Both the position numbers and the translations under genes were made by a program. The notes under the pieces are model-generated. The model did no database searches. It saw only the letters and a list, made by a program, of their open reading frames with translations, and was not told the DNA's origin. This document shows positions 22,201 through 34,641 of a DNA stretch of 64,000 nt, piece by piece. This DNA is from Thozetella sp. PMI_491 (Eukaryota > Ascomycota > Sordariomycetes > Chaetosphaeriales > Chaetosphaeriaceae): positions 248,001-312,000 of the forward strand of contig MU270069.1 of assembly GCA_021432635.1 (NCBI GenBank), read 5' to 3'. Position 1 is the first letter of the stretch. Each line of letters begins with the position of its first letter.

Positions 22201-22993
22201 CGTCGTTTAGGTAGTGGAGGACATTGGTCTGTGAGGTCTCATCTGGCCGCACGGAGCGGATTAAGATGCCAAATGGGGTATAGGAGGGGCCTCGGTTCTG
22301 GAAACTGGGACGGTTGATTGCCATCGGGAAGTTCCTTCGGTTCATGAGCAAGAGGCGGACGATCTTCTCGATACCGTTGACAATGAAGTAGCCGCCGAGC
22401 TCCTCTGCTTCCTCTTTCCTCTGCACCAGCAGGGCCGGGGAATTGTTCTCCAGATGACACCTACTCGACTATAGGAGACGTCAGAAGGCCACACAATCTG
22501 GGGTACAGGCACTGCCTACTTTGACCATGATGGGTACCTGCCCGAGGTCTCGCTCGAACTGGATGGGGTCTCCATCGTTGATCTGGTATTCAAACGTGGC
22601 AGTGAGCTTTCCTCGGTACGTCACATGCCGCTCTCTGCACTCGGCCGGTAATATCTCCCTGTTTCTGGCGAACTTGTTGGAGGGAGGCACTTGAGACTTG
22701 TGCAGAGTGACGCTCTTGTACCGGACCGTCAGCTTGTTCTTCCCCGCTGGAGGAGCCCTCTCATCTCCGTCCAGGAAAGTCCTAGTGCCGATCTCGGCAA
22801 TCGCGTGGTCGAGAAGGCCGGGCTGGCCATCTCTTCCGCTGAAAAGCGCATTGAAGGACTCGATGTGGGGGTCAATGGCGAGCTGGAGAGCAGGGTAGGC
22901 GGTGTGGTCGGTGGGAGGGTTTCGAAACAGCTTCTCGCGGCGGAGGAGGTTGTATCCGTGATCCCACGAAGTCTCGGTCGGGCCTGGAGCCAT
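19253..22993 (-). CDS. RPA135: DNA-directed RNA polymerase I second-largest subunit (RPA135/RPA2)
   Basis: Beta-like core subunit of RNA polymerase I, which transcribes rDNA in the nucleolus. Two exons, 22993-22520 and 22468-19253, separated by a 51-nt phase-0 intron (GTAGGC...TATAG); 1229 aa, close to the yeast protein. Conserved blocks seen in order: GYFIVNGIEKIVR, the lobe/fork region with WGFLCPVHTPDGAPCG, the active-site region GYDMDDAMILNKSA, the hybrid-binding region GDKFASRHGQKG with DMPFSESG, and the C-terminal clamp with LQDRLLNCSDY and a zinc site (ICRSCG, RCRKC). The fork (SWGFLCPVHTPDGAPCGLL) and overall length favour Pol I over the Pol II and Pol III paralogues. Complete and undamaged. 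Confidence 0.95.
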
Positions 22994-25900
22994 CGCTCGT
23001 CAAATGGATTGCCCGACAGGGCGCCGTAGTCTTGAAGTCAGAGCATTCGGTTAACATGAACTCAACAGGCGAGAAAAGGAGGGGGGAGACGGGTCGCTTG
23101 GGGCAAGGTGCCTCGAGTCGGGGACGGTACCTCTGACTAGAATTTCTCTCAGAGTTAATAGACAAACAGACCCAGAATTTTCTGGCTGACTGGAACCTTC
23201 ACGGTAGCTCGGGATGAATTGGCCATTCGCTTCTAGAGGCGCGCAGTTGTAGGGTTTAGGTGGATGGCAGATGCTGGATGCTTAAAAGAACTTTTTGCTC
23301 CTCCATCTATCTTATCGCGCTATCGATAAGAAGAGAGCATCCACTTCCGTCTTAAAGACCCCACTTACAACCCGGAACATGCTTTCAAGCTTATGGAGCA
23401 CTACCCTACCATTGCCTACGTAGTAACTAGAAAGTAAACTGGCTAGGGCTAGATGCTCGCGAGGTGCCCGTAGAGCCGGCTCGTAGTCGGATTTGGACGG
23501 TACAAATGATAGTTGAATTGTACGTTGGCTCAATTCCGCGAGCAGGAACTATCATGCTGGCCCAGCTAAGCCAACGCGCTCCGTCATGTCGCCCACAGTT
23601 AAGATCTGCTACCCCAAGCATGGTGCTGTAAATGCCACCGATTGGCCAAAACAGACGAGCTTCTAGGTGCAACTGTGCTGGGCACACCTAAAAGTTTCTG
23701 TGGCCGAGATGATGGATCCAGTTGACTTAATTAGGAAACCATACAGTCCAGCTCCTGCACCCCCTCGGATTGCCAAAGCGTCACGAAGGACATGCAGAAC
23801 TTGCCGGCATCAAGCCCTGACCAGGCGGCACGGGACGTGCTGGTGAGCTGCGAAGGCGCCCACGAGGACCGTGCCATCTAAACGCCATCAGGCCAGCGGC
23901 TGAGAGGCCCTGCCCAAGGAACGTGCACAGGCTGAAGGGCTTGAGGGTAGGGTCTTCTCCGCCTGAGATCGCTGCCTTTGGCAACCTCGGCGTCCACGAG
24001 GCGCGGTAGATAGAGGTGGTGGCTCAAGCGACGCGCTTTGTAGCTATGCCGGCGGAAGCATCTTGGGCGTATCGTTCACATGTGAGACGAGCGCACTGCC
24101 TCTGCCGGGTTTGGAGGGTTGCCTGTGTGCCTGAGGTCTGCTGCACTGCATCCCCGTACGACGGAGCGGCGCAGAGGCACACAAAAACATTTTCATCCCT
24201 CCTCGTTGGCCTGTCCATTGCTTTCCCGGACTGCCCTTGGCCTTTGTTTGCGCCTCCCCCACCTGCGCGTACTGTGCCTCCATCCCACCTCTGCTACCTA
24301 ACCCGTGAGCGCCGGACAGCTGCTGCCCAGTCAAAGAGCGGGTTGGGAAGACACACCAGACTAGATCATCCCAGCCCGAAAGCCGGCCAGGTCGGGAGCC
24401 AACCAGATCAAGGGAGGACCCGGAGTAGCTCTTGCCTTCAGTCAAGGCTACGGGGTTGGAGCCCAACTTGGGGCCTGCAGCTGCCTGCTTCCTACATGTC
24501 CTCCCGTTCACCTTACATTGCACCTGCTTTCCTTTCCGGGTGCACCACAACGACCCATCGCCTCCCGCATCGTCCCCTGGGGGAACAGAGTAACATAACC
24601 CGATATCAGAAAAGAACCTGGCTTGGTATTGCCTCAGGTTTATGCCGCCCCGGCCGCCTCTTGTCGCCGGCCCCTGCCACCATTGGTCTCTCTGACGCGG
24701 GGCTCCTCTTTACCACCCGGCTCGCCCAATCGCTTGCTAGACCCCGCTGCTCGCGGACTCTTTTGAAGACCCGTCACCATCACCAAGGCCCAGATCACCC
24801 ACAGCTCCCAACTCGAAAGACATCCGCTATCTGCACGCGCGGTCTCGGAACTCGATAATAATAATCATAATAACAGCGCCACCTTGCTACCGTGTGACGG
24901 CTTAGCCGAGGGCGTCAAGCCAAACTTAATCCTGGACATAACGCTCATCGCGGCCAGTCTCAAGGGGGGGAAAAGAGGAGAGCAAGAGAGCAAGAGATAG
25001 AGTCAGAGAGAGAGAGAGAGGCAGGCGGAAAGACTGAAAAGGAGAGATCGGCCGACTGCCCACCGGTCCCTGCAGCATCCATCGCTCAAACCTCTCTTCC
25101 CCAGCGTCTCTCTCTCCCACGCACCGCGCATTGCATCGAGGTACACACAGCGACGCCAGGCCCCCAGATCCAGGTCCCGGCCGTTGTACGCGCATTACGC
25201 ACCTTACCTTTCCCTCCCGCCTCCAGGACCTAAGCTATTTTTGCCCACCATCGCTTGCCCCGTCCGCCTTAGCTACCGCTGCTAGGGCAGGGAGACATCC
25301 CAAATCCCAAGCACACCCTCCCTCAACCCTAGCCGCGCTACCGTTGCCTTTGCCGCTGCTTCTCCCATATGCAGAGGGGAGACCCGTGGGACCTGTCTCG
25401 ACCTTCGGCGTAACCCAGGTTGCTAGACTGACGTCGTGGGCTGCCCCCCCGGCGTTGTGACGCTGGCTTTTTTTGGTCTCCTGGTCAAGAACCGTCAAAA
25501 CCGCTCGTCGACGATCATTTCTCTCCCAACTCCTGCTCCATCGTCTGTTCTCGACTTTAGAGCTCCACCGCATCCCGGCAAACGAATGAAACCCTGTTCC
25601 TAGCCGCTGTGGTCGCTCACCTTTTGATCGATTTGACGGCACGGACCACTGACTGTCACAGAAGCTCGGTGCTGCCATCCCACCTCTCCCTCTCCACTTT
25701 GCGCTTGTGGTCATCTCCCATCTCGTCCGTCTGCCCCGCGGTCTGCTCGTCACCGCAAGGCACGCGCGCCATCGCCGGTTTCCGCGAAATTACAGAGAAC
25801 TGCTCGGTCACGGCGGTTATACGAGACATTTCGAATCCCGTTTCCCATTCTGAACGGCCCCGGCAAGCGTCTGAGCGGCAGAGCATTTAAGCATCCGACT

Positions 25901-26077
25901 GAGACCTTGTCCTTCAGCTTCTCCCACACCGTCTCTCTCGCTTCCCGACCTACCCTTGCAAGCGCTGCGCGACTTTAAATACTGCCCCTCCGCGACCGCC
26001 GGCCATACAAACCCGTGCGCGAGCTGCGCGACTACGAGAACCGAAGCTGGCTACGAGCAACGGCGGCCATAACAACC
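22994..26077. other. Divergent intergenic region between RPA135 and ARL8
   Basis: About 3.1 kb between two divergently transcribed genes. The right half (24500-26077) is pyrimidine-rich on the plus strand with a GA/CT stretch, typical of the long leaders in this window, and probably carries the ARL8 promoter and 5' UTR. An open frame of 280 codons at 24016-24858 is Pro/Arg/Ser-rich, without a domain. The left part contains weakly structured sequence with no gene I can support. Confidence 0.5.
25005..25020. repeat. AG dinucleotide microsatellite
   Basis: Eight uninterrupted AG units inside a purine-rich stretch (24961-25040) upstream of ARL8. A simple low-complexity tract. Confidence 0.85.
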
Positions 26078-26968
26078 ATGGCGACCCTACTTTACGGCTT
26101 CCGCAAGCTGTACGAGCTCCTCCTCCGGACATTTTGGTAAGCGGCTAGCTCGACCAAGACCCCGCAGTGATCGCGCAGCTCCCACTCCCCTCTCTAGTCC
26201 CCGTCGAACTGCCCCTCGACGGCTGGCTGACCATGGACAGGGCCACTGAGATGGATATCACCCTTGTTGGCCTGCAAAATGCCGGCAAGACCTCCCTCCT
26301 CCGTGTTATTTCGGTGAGTGAAAGAAGCTCCGTTTTCTCCCGTCGGAAAAGGAATTCTTGGTCGCATCTTGAGACTGACCTCTGGCTTGTCCACAGGGCG
26401 GAGAATTCACCATTGAGTAAGCCTTGTGCCCCCGCCCCAAGCCCGCCTCTTCCTCCTCCCTTCCGCCGATAGACTCGCGTGCGCGCGCACACACCACCAG
26501 GACACACTCCTGACCGGGTGCCCCTCGATATCCATGTCGGCTGACCCGTCTTGCTGTAGTACCATCCCAACCGTTGGTTTCAATATGAAGAAGGTGCAGA
26601 AGGGGCATGTGACACTCAAGTGCTGGGACTTGGGGGGTCAACCCCGCTTTCGTCCGATGTGGGAGAGATATTGCCGTGGTGTCAACGCGATCGTCTTCAT
26701 CGTCGATATTGCAGACATCGACCAGCTGCACAAGGCGCAGGAAGAGCTTCATTCCTTGATGAGGCACGAGAGCCTAGTCGGCATCCCGCTTCTGGTGCTG
26801 GGAAATAAGTCGGACCTCCCGGACCGGATCAGCGTGGACGAGCTGATCGACGCCATGGATCTGAAGCACGTCGCGCACCGCGAGGTATCGTGCTATGGCA
26901 TTAGTGCCAAGGAAGAGACTAACCTGGATGCCGTGATCCAATGGCTGCTCAAATATGCCAATCGCTGA
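26078..26968 (+). CDS. ARL8: ARF-like small GTPase ARL8
   Basis: Small GTPase of lysosomes/vacuoles and late endosomes that recruits motor adaptors and tethers in animals. Exons are 26078-26136, 26241-26313, 26397-26416 (20 nt) and 26560-26968; introns of 104, 83 and 143 nt; 186 aa, exactly the family length. The N-terminal amphipathic helix ([17 protein letters not shown]) follows Met-Ala and has no myristoylation glycine, as in ARL8, which is N-acetylated. P-loop GLQNAGKTS at about 29-37, switch [10 protein letters not shown], switch [12 protein letters not shown], guanine-specificity motifs NKSD and SAKE. The micro-exon of 20 nt encodes GGEFTI and part of the next Asp; leaving it out would break the frame. 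Confidence 0.95.
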
Positions 26969-29900
26969 TTCGACCCGGATGGGTGATTGCACTGTTCGCA
27001 CGGCGTTCGCGTATACCCCAACCTCGGCGGCAGCATTTGGTTCAAAAAGCCCAACGGCCGGGTTGACTTTGTCTGGATTGAAGGGGGCCTCGCACTGGGT
27101 TTTTTTTTGTTCTTCCGCACATTCGGGGCAAAAAAGAAGTTTGACTCTCTGGCCGGCAACGACCACACATAATCTCTCACCAAGCCTGGCGAGATCTCTC
27201 TTTTTTCCCTCTCGGCGCGGAGCCCTGCAACTTTCAGGTTCTTCGGCACCGACATTTGCTTCTCCTTTTGGATTTCTTTCTTGTCTTGCGGATGGCTGGC
27301 CCTGGGCCGAGCACTCGGAGAGCCGGCTGCCATTAGAGTCCGGTGGGATCGGGAATCAGTACCGACTAGACGCATGGCGCTTGCCCGGGAACTAGCTGGG
27401 TATCCCCTCTTGGGAGCGATTGTTTCTGTAGGAAACGGAGTACGGGCTGGGGATAATTGGGACATTTTGGAGAGAAGCACCCACGATGACCATGACAATA
27501 TACTCAATGACCCTGGAGTGCGTCTTCTGGTGCTCGGCATGTGTAGCCCCTCTCTAGCGGACTGGAAAGTCGCCTCGCAAGCTCGCGAGCGGCGAACGCA
27601 GGGCCCGTGATCATGCCGACGAGCACTGACCTTACCTATCCTGCCCTGGTTCTATTGCTTCCGCGCACGTCGCGAGTGGTCGGAGCAGATTCGCCATGGC
27701 AGGATCAAGGATTTGGTTGCGCCTTGGTGCAACCAAGCGAGAGATTACGTATTGGAGACCTCGGTGGGGGCCCGTGTCGCGCGAGGATAGCAGGGAAAAC
27801 AGAGCCCAGGGGCGAAGGACGGTCGAGAGGCCCGGGAAAGGCTTCGAGAAGGGGAGAAGGTTGAAAAGTAGGGGGCGAGGGGGGAGAAAGAGATCAAAAA
27901 GGGAGAAGAAATAAGTTGAAGGTCGAGAGGCGCGAGGGAACCCCGAGTACTTCAGCACGGCGGAGGAGCACGGACCCCCGTTGATGAGTTGGCACCAATC
28001 AAGCCCATTCCCTTACAGCACAACGGGACCCGGCGCTGAGGAGGAGGACCCTACCCAGGTTTCGCTTCCTGGTTGTGAAAGGACCAGCGATGCTGCCAAC
28101 TGGCCGGGCACCAGCGAGGTAGCGAGCCTGGCGCCCGGCCGGCAGTGCCTTGCAGCTCCCCTCCAATGGCTGGCCGGGGCGGGAGCTCCCTCTCTGACGT
28201 GTCCGCGCATGCGTTAGTCAAGACAAGAGGCCAGCGGGTGACGATGGTCTCTGCACTCTGTAGCTCGTATAGGACCAGTTCTGAAGGGGGTGGGGAGAGG
28301 GCACGTTGTGTTCAGTCAGGAGATGAAGGTAGCCCGGGTCGTCCACTCACACTAGGCGGTGATGTCGCGCAACAGTTCAGCTCACCGCAACATGCGCCAT
28401 GTGAGGAAGGCCGAAGTCACGAAACCGGCGACGGCGTTTTGGGCAGGCGGGTTGTAATACGCGTTCTTTTCTTTCCACGCTCAGAAATGCCAACATTTCG
28501 TAGTAGTACGCGCAGGACGTCGCAGAGTTTGCAGAGGAAATACCTACCCAGCAGCAAAACTGGTCTGTATCCGCCTATCCAAGAAATTCCAAATCCAGAA
28601 TACGCACTGCGCGTATCCAAGCCCCCATGGCTTGCTAATCCTCGCTAGAGCCGCTCGAACGGGCCCGAGAACATGTGCTAAAGCGGAGCATCAAGGGGAG
28701 CCAACAGTACGGTACTGGCAGCACATGGATGCAAGCACCAGCAGAATATTCGGCCATCTCGCAAAGCAGCTAATGTCCTAATACGGCCCAAGACCACTAC
28801 CCTCCCCAGTGACTCCAGTCGGGTTGATTCGATTTCCATCAGCTGCTCAGTCGGCGCGGCGGGTGCAACTCCAAGTGCAGCTTGGCAGGCGCTTCTCCCT
28901 GTCCGCCCTTCGCGCCGGCGGTCTCACGAACGCGACCACCCGATCGCCTCTGGAAAAGAAGGCATGTCCTGGCAACTAACTAGGTGCCGAATGCTTCTGG
29001 AATGCTTCGGAGCATGGTTTGTGGCTTAGTGACTTCGTGACCTCTTGTCTCCCCACCGGAAAACCTGGAATAAACCAATGAAGAACTAATCTTGGGAACA
29101 AACCGGGCCGTCCGCACCAATGAACGAGAGGGGCGAAGCTCCAAGCTCCCCGACGAGCTGTGGCGCGTGTGCAGGATCGGCTGGTTGGTTCTAATCGCAA
29201 GGCCGATTTCTGTCATCATTCTATGGGGAATTGGGGAATCATTGTGGCGAAGAAACGACGTGCGCCTCCCCGCCGCTCTCAGATCTGGGCTTGTCAGTCG
29301 GCTTCACTGCTGACATCTCCCAGGCTGCCCCGGGTCCCGTGCCCGAGGCCTAGGGAGTAAGACCCTGGACGCAGAAGGCAACGCTCCCCTTTCAGCAGCT
29401 AACACTGCAACCCCGGGGCACCCAAGCAACCAAGGCACTCTCGTATGGACACAATACGCTTGTTTGCGCCACAAGCTCACTCTTCGACCCCGTTGGCATG
29501 CTGGTTGGTTGGCAGATTTGATACGGCGCGATCGACGCGAACACTCAATGCGTTCCGCGCAAAAAGTCCCCCCGACAAGTCCCGGAACGGGTCTCCTGCA
29601 AAGATCCAAGAGGGAGAGGATTCGACGTCCTTTGTTCGCCCGCGGGTACGTAGGAGCCATGGAGGTGCTGCTGGCTAGAGCTCATCCCTCTTAGCTGTGA
29701 AGCGAATCAATCGATCTGCCGACAGCGATTAGGCACTTTCTGTGTGGAGTCCCAAGATGCTAGCCTGTGCTTGGTCCGAGACCGAGGGAGGGGCAGAGGG
29801 GGTGCACGGAGGCCCAGAGGATTTTCGGCCAAGATGGTATCCGTTTTCGAAGGCTGGGCAGAGCTGAGCCACGTCAACGGAGGGCGGAAACTGGGACGCT

Positions 29901-30312
29901 GCCGGAACAAGGCAAAAGAGCCAAGAGCAGTCGGGGATTGCGAGGTTTGCGCTTGAATCGATAAAAGCATGCACACTCTCCCAGTCATACCCCCCCTTCC
30001 ATAGTGAAATCATTCTTCTTTTCCATCTCACTCCCCTTTGTGAATCGGGTCATTCCACGATTCCATCAAGACCACCCACGCCCCACAACCCCGACGTCAC
30101 CCCCCTGTCGTCATCCTTCCTCCCAGAGAGCATCGAAACTTTTACAGGGCCCACGCTTGACAAGTCCGCCCATTTTTAAACAAGCCACTTCCCCCAAACC
30201 CGTCCAAAGCCAGCTCAGCTCTACATCGTCACCCCGACTAAGTCACTAAATCGCATCAATCGCATCAACCCAGGCTACGCCTTCATCTCGCCCTTATCTC
30301 ACTTTTCATCTG
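26969..30312. other. Intergenic region, no supported gene
   Basis: About 3.3 kb between ARL8 and the RCR gene, both on the plus strand. The last 350 bp are CT-rich with many short C-runs and probably form the RCR gene leader. Several open frames of 60-215 codons exist on both strands but lack domains and splice structure. I see no repeat or RNA gene. Confidence 0.5.
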
Positions 30313-30947
30313 ATGGCACCGACAATGAACCAACTGGCCGAGCAGGCCGAGCTGGCCAAGCGGTACACATACTAGTAAGTTGCAGCGGAAGTGAAGCCCC
30401 CCGCTCCCCCCGGGGCGCCTGAGTCGCGCCATCACCTGCTAACGCTGTTGCTTCCATTTTTAGCTGCCCCAGTGGCTATTACGCCTCCGGCAGCCACTGC
30501 TACCCCAGCGCCTGGTATGGTTGGGGCCGCTGGGTGCTGGCCGGCGTCGTCGTCGTGGTCTTCATCATCTGCCTGGCGTCGCTTGCGTAAGTAGTTAGAC
30601 CCGTCTCGTCGCTGCCGCTTCGTGCCCTAATAAAATATAATAGATGCATCAACTCCCGCCGCCGCAGGAGGCAAGGTCTCGCGCCGCGGTACGGCACGGG
30701 GTGGATGGCCCCGGCGCCCAAGTATGAGAACAACCCCAACGGGTACAACAACTACGCTCCCCCTCCGCCGCAGTACTCGCAGCAGCCCATGGGGGGCCAG
30801 TACACGGGCACGACTTTCAACCCGGCTGATGGGTACTACGGTGGCACCACCAACCACATGCCACCCCCCCAGAATACCTACCAGCGCGGCACCGGAGGCG
30901 ATGCGTACGAGGCTCCCGCTGGACCTCCTCCTCCCAAGGCCAATTAA
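30313..30947 (+). CDS. RCR-family single-pass membrane protein (Congo red resistance)
   Basis: Three exons, 30313-30374, 30464-30586 and 30644-30947; introns of 89 and 57 nt; 162 aa. The ectodomain holds a Cys/Tyr-rich motif CPSGYYASGSHCYPSAWYGW directly followed by the membrane segment VLAGVVVVVFIICLASLA, then a basic stop-transfer patch (RRRRRQGLAPRYGTGW) and a cytosolic Pro/Tyr/Gly-rich tail with candidate PY-type sites (for example PPPPQY). This layout defines the fungal RCR family (chitin synthesis regulation, Congo red resistance). Yeast Rcr1/Rcr2 act in ER and endosome-vacuole traffic and bind Rsp5 through PY motifs; a similar role here is inferred. Confidence 0.88.
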
Positions 30948-33050
30948 GTGCGATGCGGATGCGGGAGGGAGCGGGCAGGAGAGAGCTGCTGCAGTCTGCT
31001 CATAGCAGCACCAAAGCTTTTCAACGGATGGATGGCGTTTTCGGAGTCAGGCAATACCACCAAATCATGAGTTTGTTTGCGAATTGAGGCGTCGCGCCAT
31101 CGGAGCAGCCAGGCGCGCCGCCGAGATTGGTTCATCCAAATATGTACTATTCATTTTGTCGCGTCTACAGACTAATTACTTCCACCCGGCGGCATGTTAA
31201 TGCCGCTGGCCTCTTCCCATGCATCGACCCTTGTCTTGTCGATTGAATGCGGTGTGATAAGGGAGATTCCCGGCGTTGTCGAGCAGCCGAGATCGTATAT
31301 AGGTCCGTGACCTGTACTCTCCGCTGTGTAACCCTTCTGACACGGACGGCTCCACGAGCCTGGGCTGCTGCGCGACGAGGGCCTCCACTGCGAGCCACAG
31401 AAATTGTCATTCTCGCCTTGGCTGCCGCTTCAGCGAGGGCACGGCCCCTTGGCGGATGGACAAGCCTACGAAGTAAAGCACGCGTGCGGTGTCGTTTTCA
31501 AACTGAAGAGCAACAGACAGTCTCTCGCGCGAGCTAGGCATTCGCACAGTCGCCCGACTCGCCATAGCGGCCTACACTACATACAATAGCCGGAGGTGAA
31601 ATAAGATTGTGGCAGGCGATCCCTATGTACATACCAGCACCAGGCTAGGCTTCCGCCGCGGAAGCCATCAAATTTTTGACGGGCGCTGGGCGCTGGGCGG
31701 CCTTTGCGTCTTGGGGTCTTTGGGAGGGTGCCACTCCCTGGCGCACGGCACGGACAGATTATGTAACCATGCTTACCGCTGGAGATCGTGACTTCCAGCC
31801 CTGCAAGCTGCAGGGAGCAGAGGCTGGGTCGGCAATGATCGCAATTCTCTCAGCCCCCTCCCAATGCTGACCCTAGCCACCCCGGGGTCGGCCTCAGTTT
31901 TTGACTGGGAATTTAAAATTCGCTCCTCCCGCGGCTGAGGGCAGGAAACGATACCGGGAAACGGCTGCGCTCTTCTTGCCGTCTTGCTTTGTTCTCTTTG
32001 TCCGCCCACTTGTCGAATTGTCTCGTCCCATTTCGTCTTTCGTCCCAAGCCAGCGGTTGACATCATAAAGCCCGTGTCCCCCTGAAAGACGTTTGCCATC
32101 TGCAGGTGAGTCTGCACGCGAAAATTGGCCAGGGGAGGGGGGCTCGACCGCGGCCGCCCATCCCGCGACCCGGCACGGCTAGGCCTGCAGGTGGGCTGGT
32201 AAGCGATTGGGGGAAGGAATTGCGAGCAGGCACGACCCGAAGGAAGTGGCAGAAGAAAGAAACAGAGGGAAAAAAAAGGGGGGCGGCCCTCGCAAGCCTG
32301 GGTTGCAATTCGCCCAGCACACCAACCTCAGCCTTCTCCGTCGCCCGCCATCACTCCCTCCTCTAGCCTCAGGGCTATTTTCGGGGCATCTTACAGGCCC
32401 GCAGAGCACTTGCACAGCCCAGGCTCACGGGTTTCAACCCCTTCCTTGAGACGAACCAGCGCCGCTGGGCACGAGAAATCTCCAACAAGCCAACGCCCCA
32501 CATAAGCGCTGGCCCTCGCTCCCTCCCCCCTTTCCTTTCACACATAACCACCGCTGCGCCTTCAACGCCGCGGCAATCGACACTCGTTACTTCGTTCCGG
32601 CGGCTCCCCTCCCCTTCGTTTGGTTTCCATTATTCCCTCTTTTATTTCCTTTCTCTTCCTCTTCGATAAGGAGAGGTACGTTCCGGAGACGCTTCAGTTT
32701 GGGGAAATTGAACCCATTCGGTGCTCCACTGCCGAATCCATCCAACCCCGAAGTTGCCAATCTGCGTGCTTTTGGCTTTTGAGCCCGGAAACCGGAGTCG
32801 AGAAACAGCCTCTCGCTTTAGCCTGTTGTTGTTGCTGCTGCTGCTTGGGGACAATCGCCGCCTCCTCAGTCGATCACACATCAGCCGGACCACAGGAAGA
32901 CAAGAGGATGGCCCTGGAGGACTGATTTCGATTCGACACCTTTTTCGCGCCGCGCCGCTCTACGGAACGAAACATCTGTTAGGAAACCCGAAGGAGGAAC
33001 GTTGACTTTTTTTTTTCCTGAAGGAGGCAGAGCGGCCAACGATCGACAGA
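30948..33050. other. Intergenic region upstream of the fibroin-3-related gene
   Basis: About 2.1 kb. The right half (32320-33050) is pyrimidine-rich with a GTT/GCT triplet run at about 32824-32847 and probably contains the promoter and long leader of the next gene. No coding frame is supported. Confidence 0.5.
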
Positions 33051-34641
33051 ATGCCGTCGGTCAACGTCGCCATGCAGAGGAGCCTGAGGGAGGGTCTCGT
33101 GGATTTGGTGGCTGCTAGCCTGCGCCCGGCTCTGCAGAGGCGGGACGGCACGCTGACGAACATTGGAAATGGGATCTCGGACGCGAAGACGGCCTTCTCG
33201 AGCTGGGACAACTGCATGCAAGCCAGCTTCTGCAAGTAAGTGCACCGTGATCTCGCGTTATCCGCCCTCTCATCGCACCGCCGACCTCGTCTGCTAACCA
33301 ACCGCCAACAGGTGGCCTGTGATCGCCCTCATCATCATCGGCGGCTTGATCATCTTCTCGGTCGTCTGGTGCATTATCCGCTGCGCCTGCTGCGGGCTGT
33401 CCTGCTGCTGCTCCTGCTTCCAGTGCTTGAAGTGCTGCGGTGACTGCTGTGGCTGCTGCGATCCCCCGAAAGGCAGGCAGCCGAAATACCTCGACGCGCC
33501 GTACATCCCTCCCGACCATGGCTACAAATCCAATGCCCCCATGACCACCTCGGCAGTACCCACTGTTCCCTCGGTTGCGCCCGCATTCTCGCCTGCGTTC
33601 TCGCCCGCTCCTGCGCCCGTGCCGGGGAGGTCAGAACCCCCGCAGTACGCTGAGTTCGACATGTCCAAGAAGGGCGGCCATAATGAAGATTCGCTGCCTG
33701 CAATGCCGAGCTGGGAGGGATCTTCGAGCAAGAAGGTGGCGCTCGAGGAGGAAGCTGTCGAGATGAACAACTTGAAGAAGCCCGATGCCAGCGGGCAGAA
33801 CGTCCCCCTCATGACGGGCAACGCGACACCGGGACCTGCTAGCCCCGGCTTCATACCCCCTGGCTTCACTCCGGAGGGCCGCAGCCCCCCCAACCGGAGC
33901 CCTTACGGCCTGAACCAGGACCCCTATGCGCAACCCGGACAGGGCCACGGACAGAACGAACACGGATATCACCAGAACGGAGGCTATGAAGGAGGATACT
34001 CGCAATCTCAGCAGTCCCTGGGAGTTGATCAGGGATACATGATGGCTGGAGGGCAGATGGGGCCGGGTCGCCGATCACCGCGGGGTTATAACGATGGAGG
34101 ATACGGGCAGCAGGACCGAGAACTCGGCCCGCCAGGACGCCAAGGTAGCTTCGACCAGTATGGACGCCCGCGGCAAGGCTCGTACGACGACTACAACCAG
34201 CCTAGAAACGGATACGGTCCTAACCCTGGCATGGGCGCCGGCCCGGGGGCTCGTCGCTCACCACGCCCAGTGCAGCCGAATGGATTTCCGCAGGACCCCC
34301 GCGCGCGGGCCTCCCCGGGACCACCGCAGGGTGACCAAGGATACAACAACGCCCGGCCGTACGGCCCGGGGCGCAATTACTCGTCTGAATCGACCCGACC
34401 TCTAGTGAGACCGCCTCCTCAGCGGCAGTACTCTCGCGACGTACCGCCTCCCGGGTCGCCGCTCCAAAACACCGGTGGCTTTGACTTCAACTCGGGCTAC
34501 AGTCGCCCCAACACCGGACACGATAACCGCGAACCAACCCTCCCCCAAATCGACCCCTCCCCTGCATCGCAGCAACAGCCACAGCAGGGTTACCCCGGGT
34601 ACAAGCCCTATCAGCCCAACAACCAGCAGCAGGGCTGGTGA
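33051..34641 (+). CDS. Fibroin-3-related cysteine-rich single-pass membrane protein
   Basis: Exons 33051-33235 and 33312-34641 with a 76-nt intron; 504 aa. The N-terminal 60 residues carry the conserved block TAFSSWDNCMQASFCKWP, then a membrane segment (VIALIIIGGLIIFSVVW). Immediately after it come 15 cysteines within 30 residues, arranged as CC, CCC and CxC groups around GLS, FQ, LK and GD. The rest is a Pro/Gln/Gly/Tyr-rich disordered tail of about 400 residues. Fungal homologues are annotated as fibroin-3 related only because of the low-complexity tail. The cysteine run at the membrane face suggests multiple palmitoylation or metal binding, neither shown. Function unknown; probably at the cell surface or an internal membrane. 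Confidence 0.85.

Noticed and set aside
16230-23000. A pigment or secondary-metabolite cluster around the tyrosinase
   Set aside because: Neighbours are SF3B6 and RPA135, both housekeeping; no polyketide synthase, oxidoreductase set or transporter is present.
24016-24858. 280-codon plus-strand open frame upstream of ARL8
   Set aside because: Composition is Pro/Arg/Ser/Thr-rich and irregular, there is no domain or splice structure, and it lies in the pyrimidine-rich leader region of ARL8.
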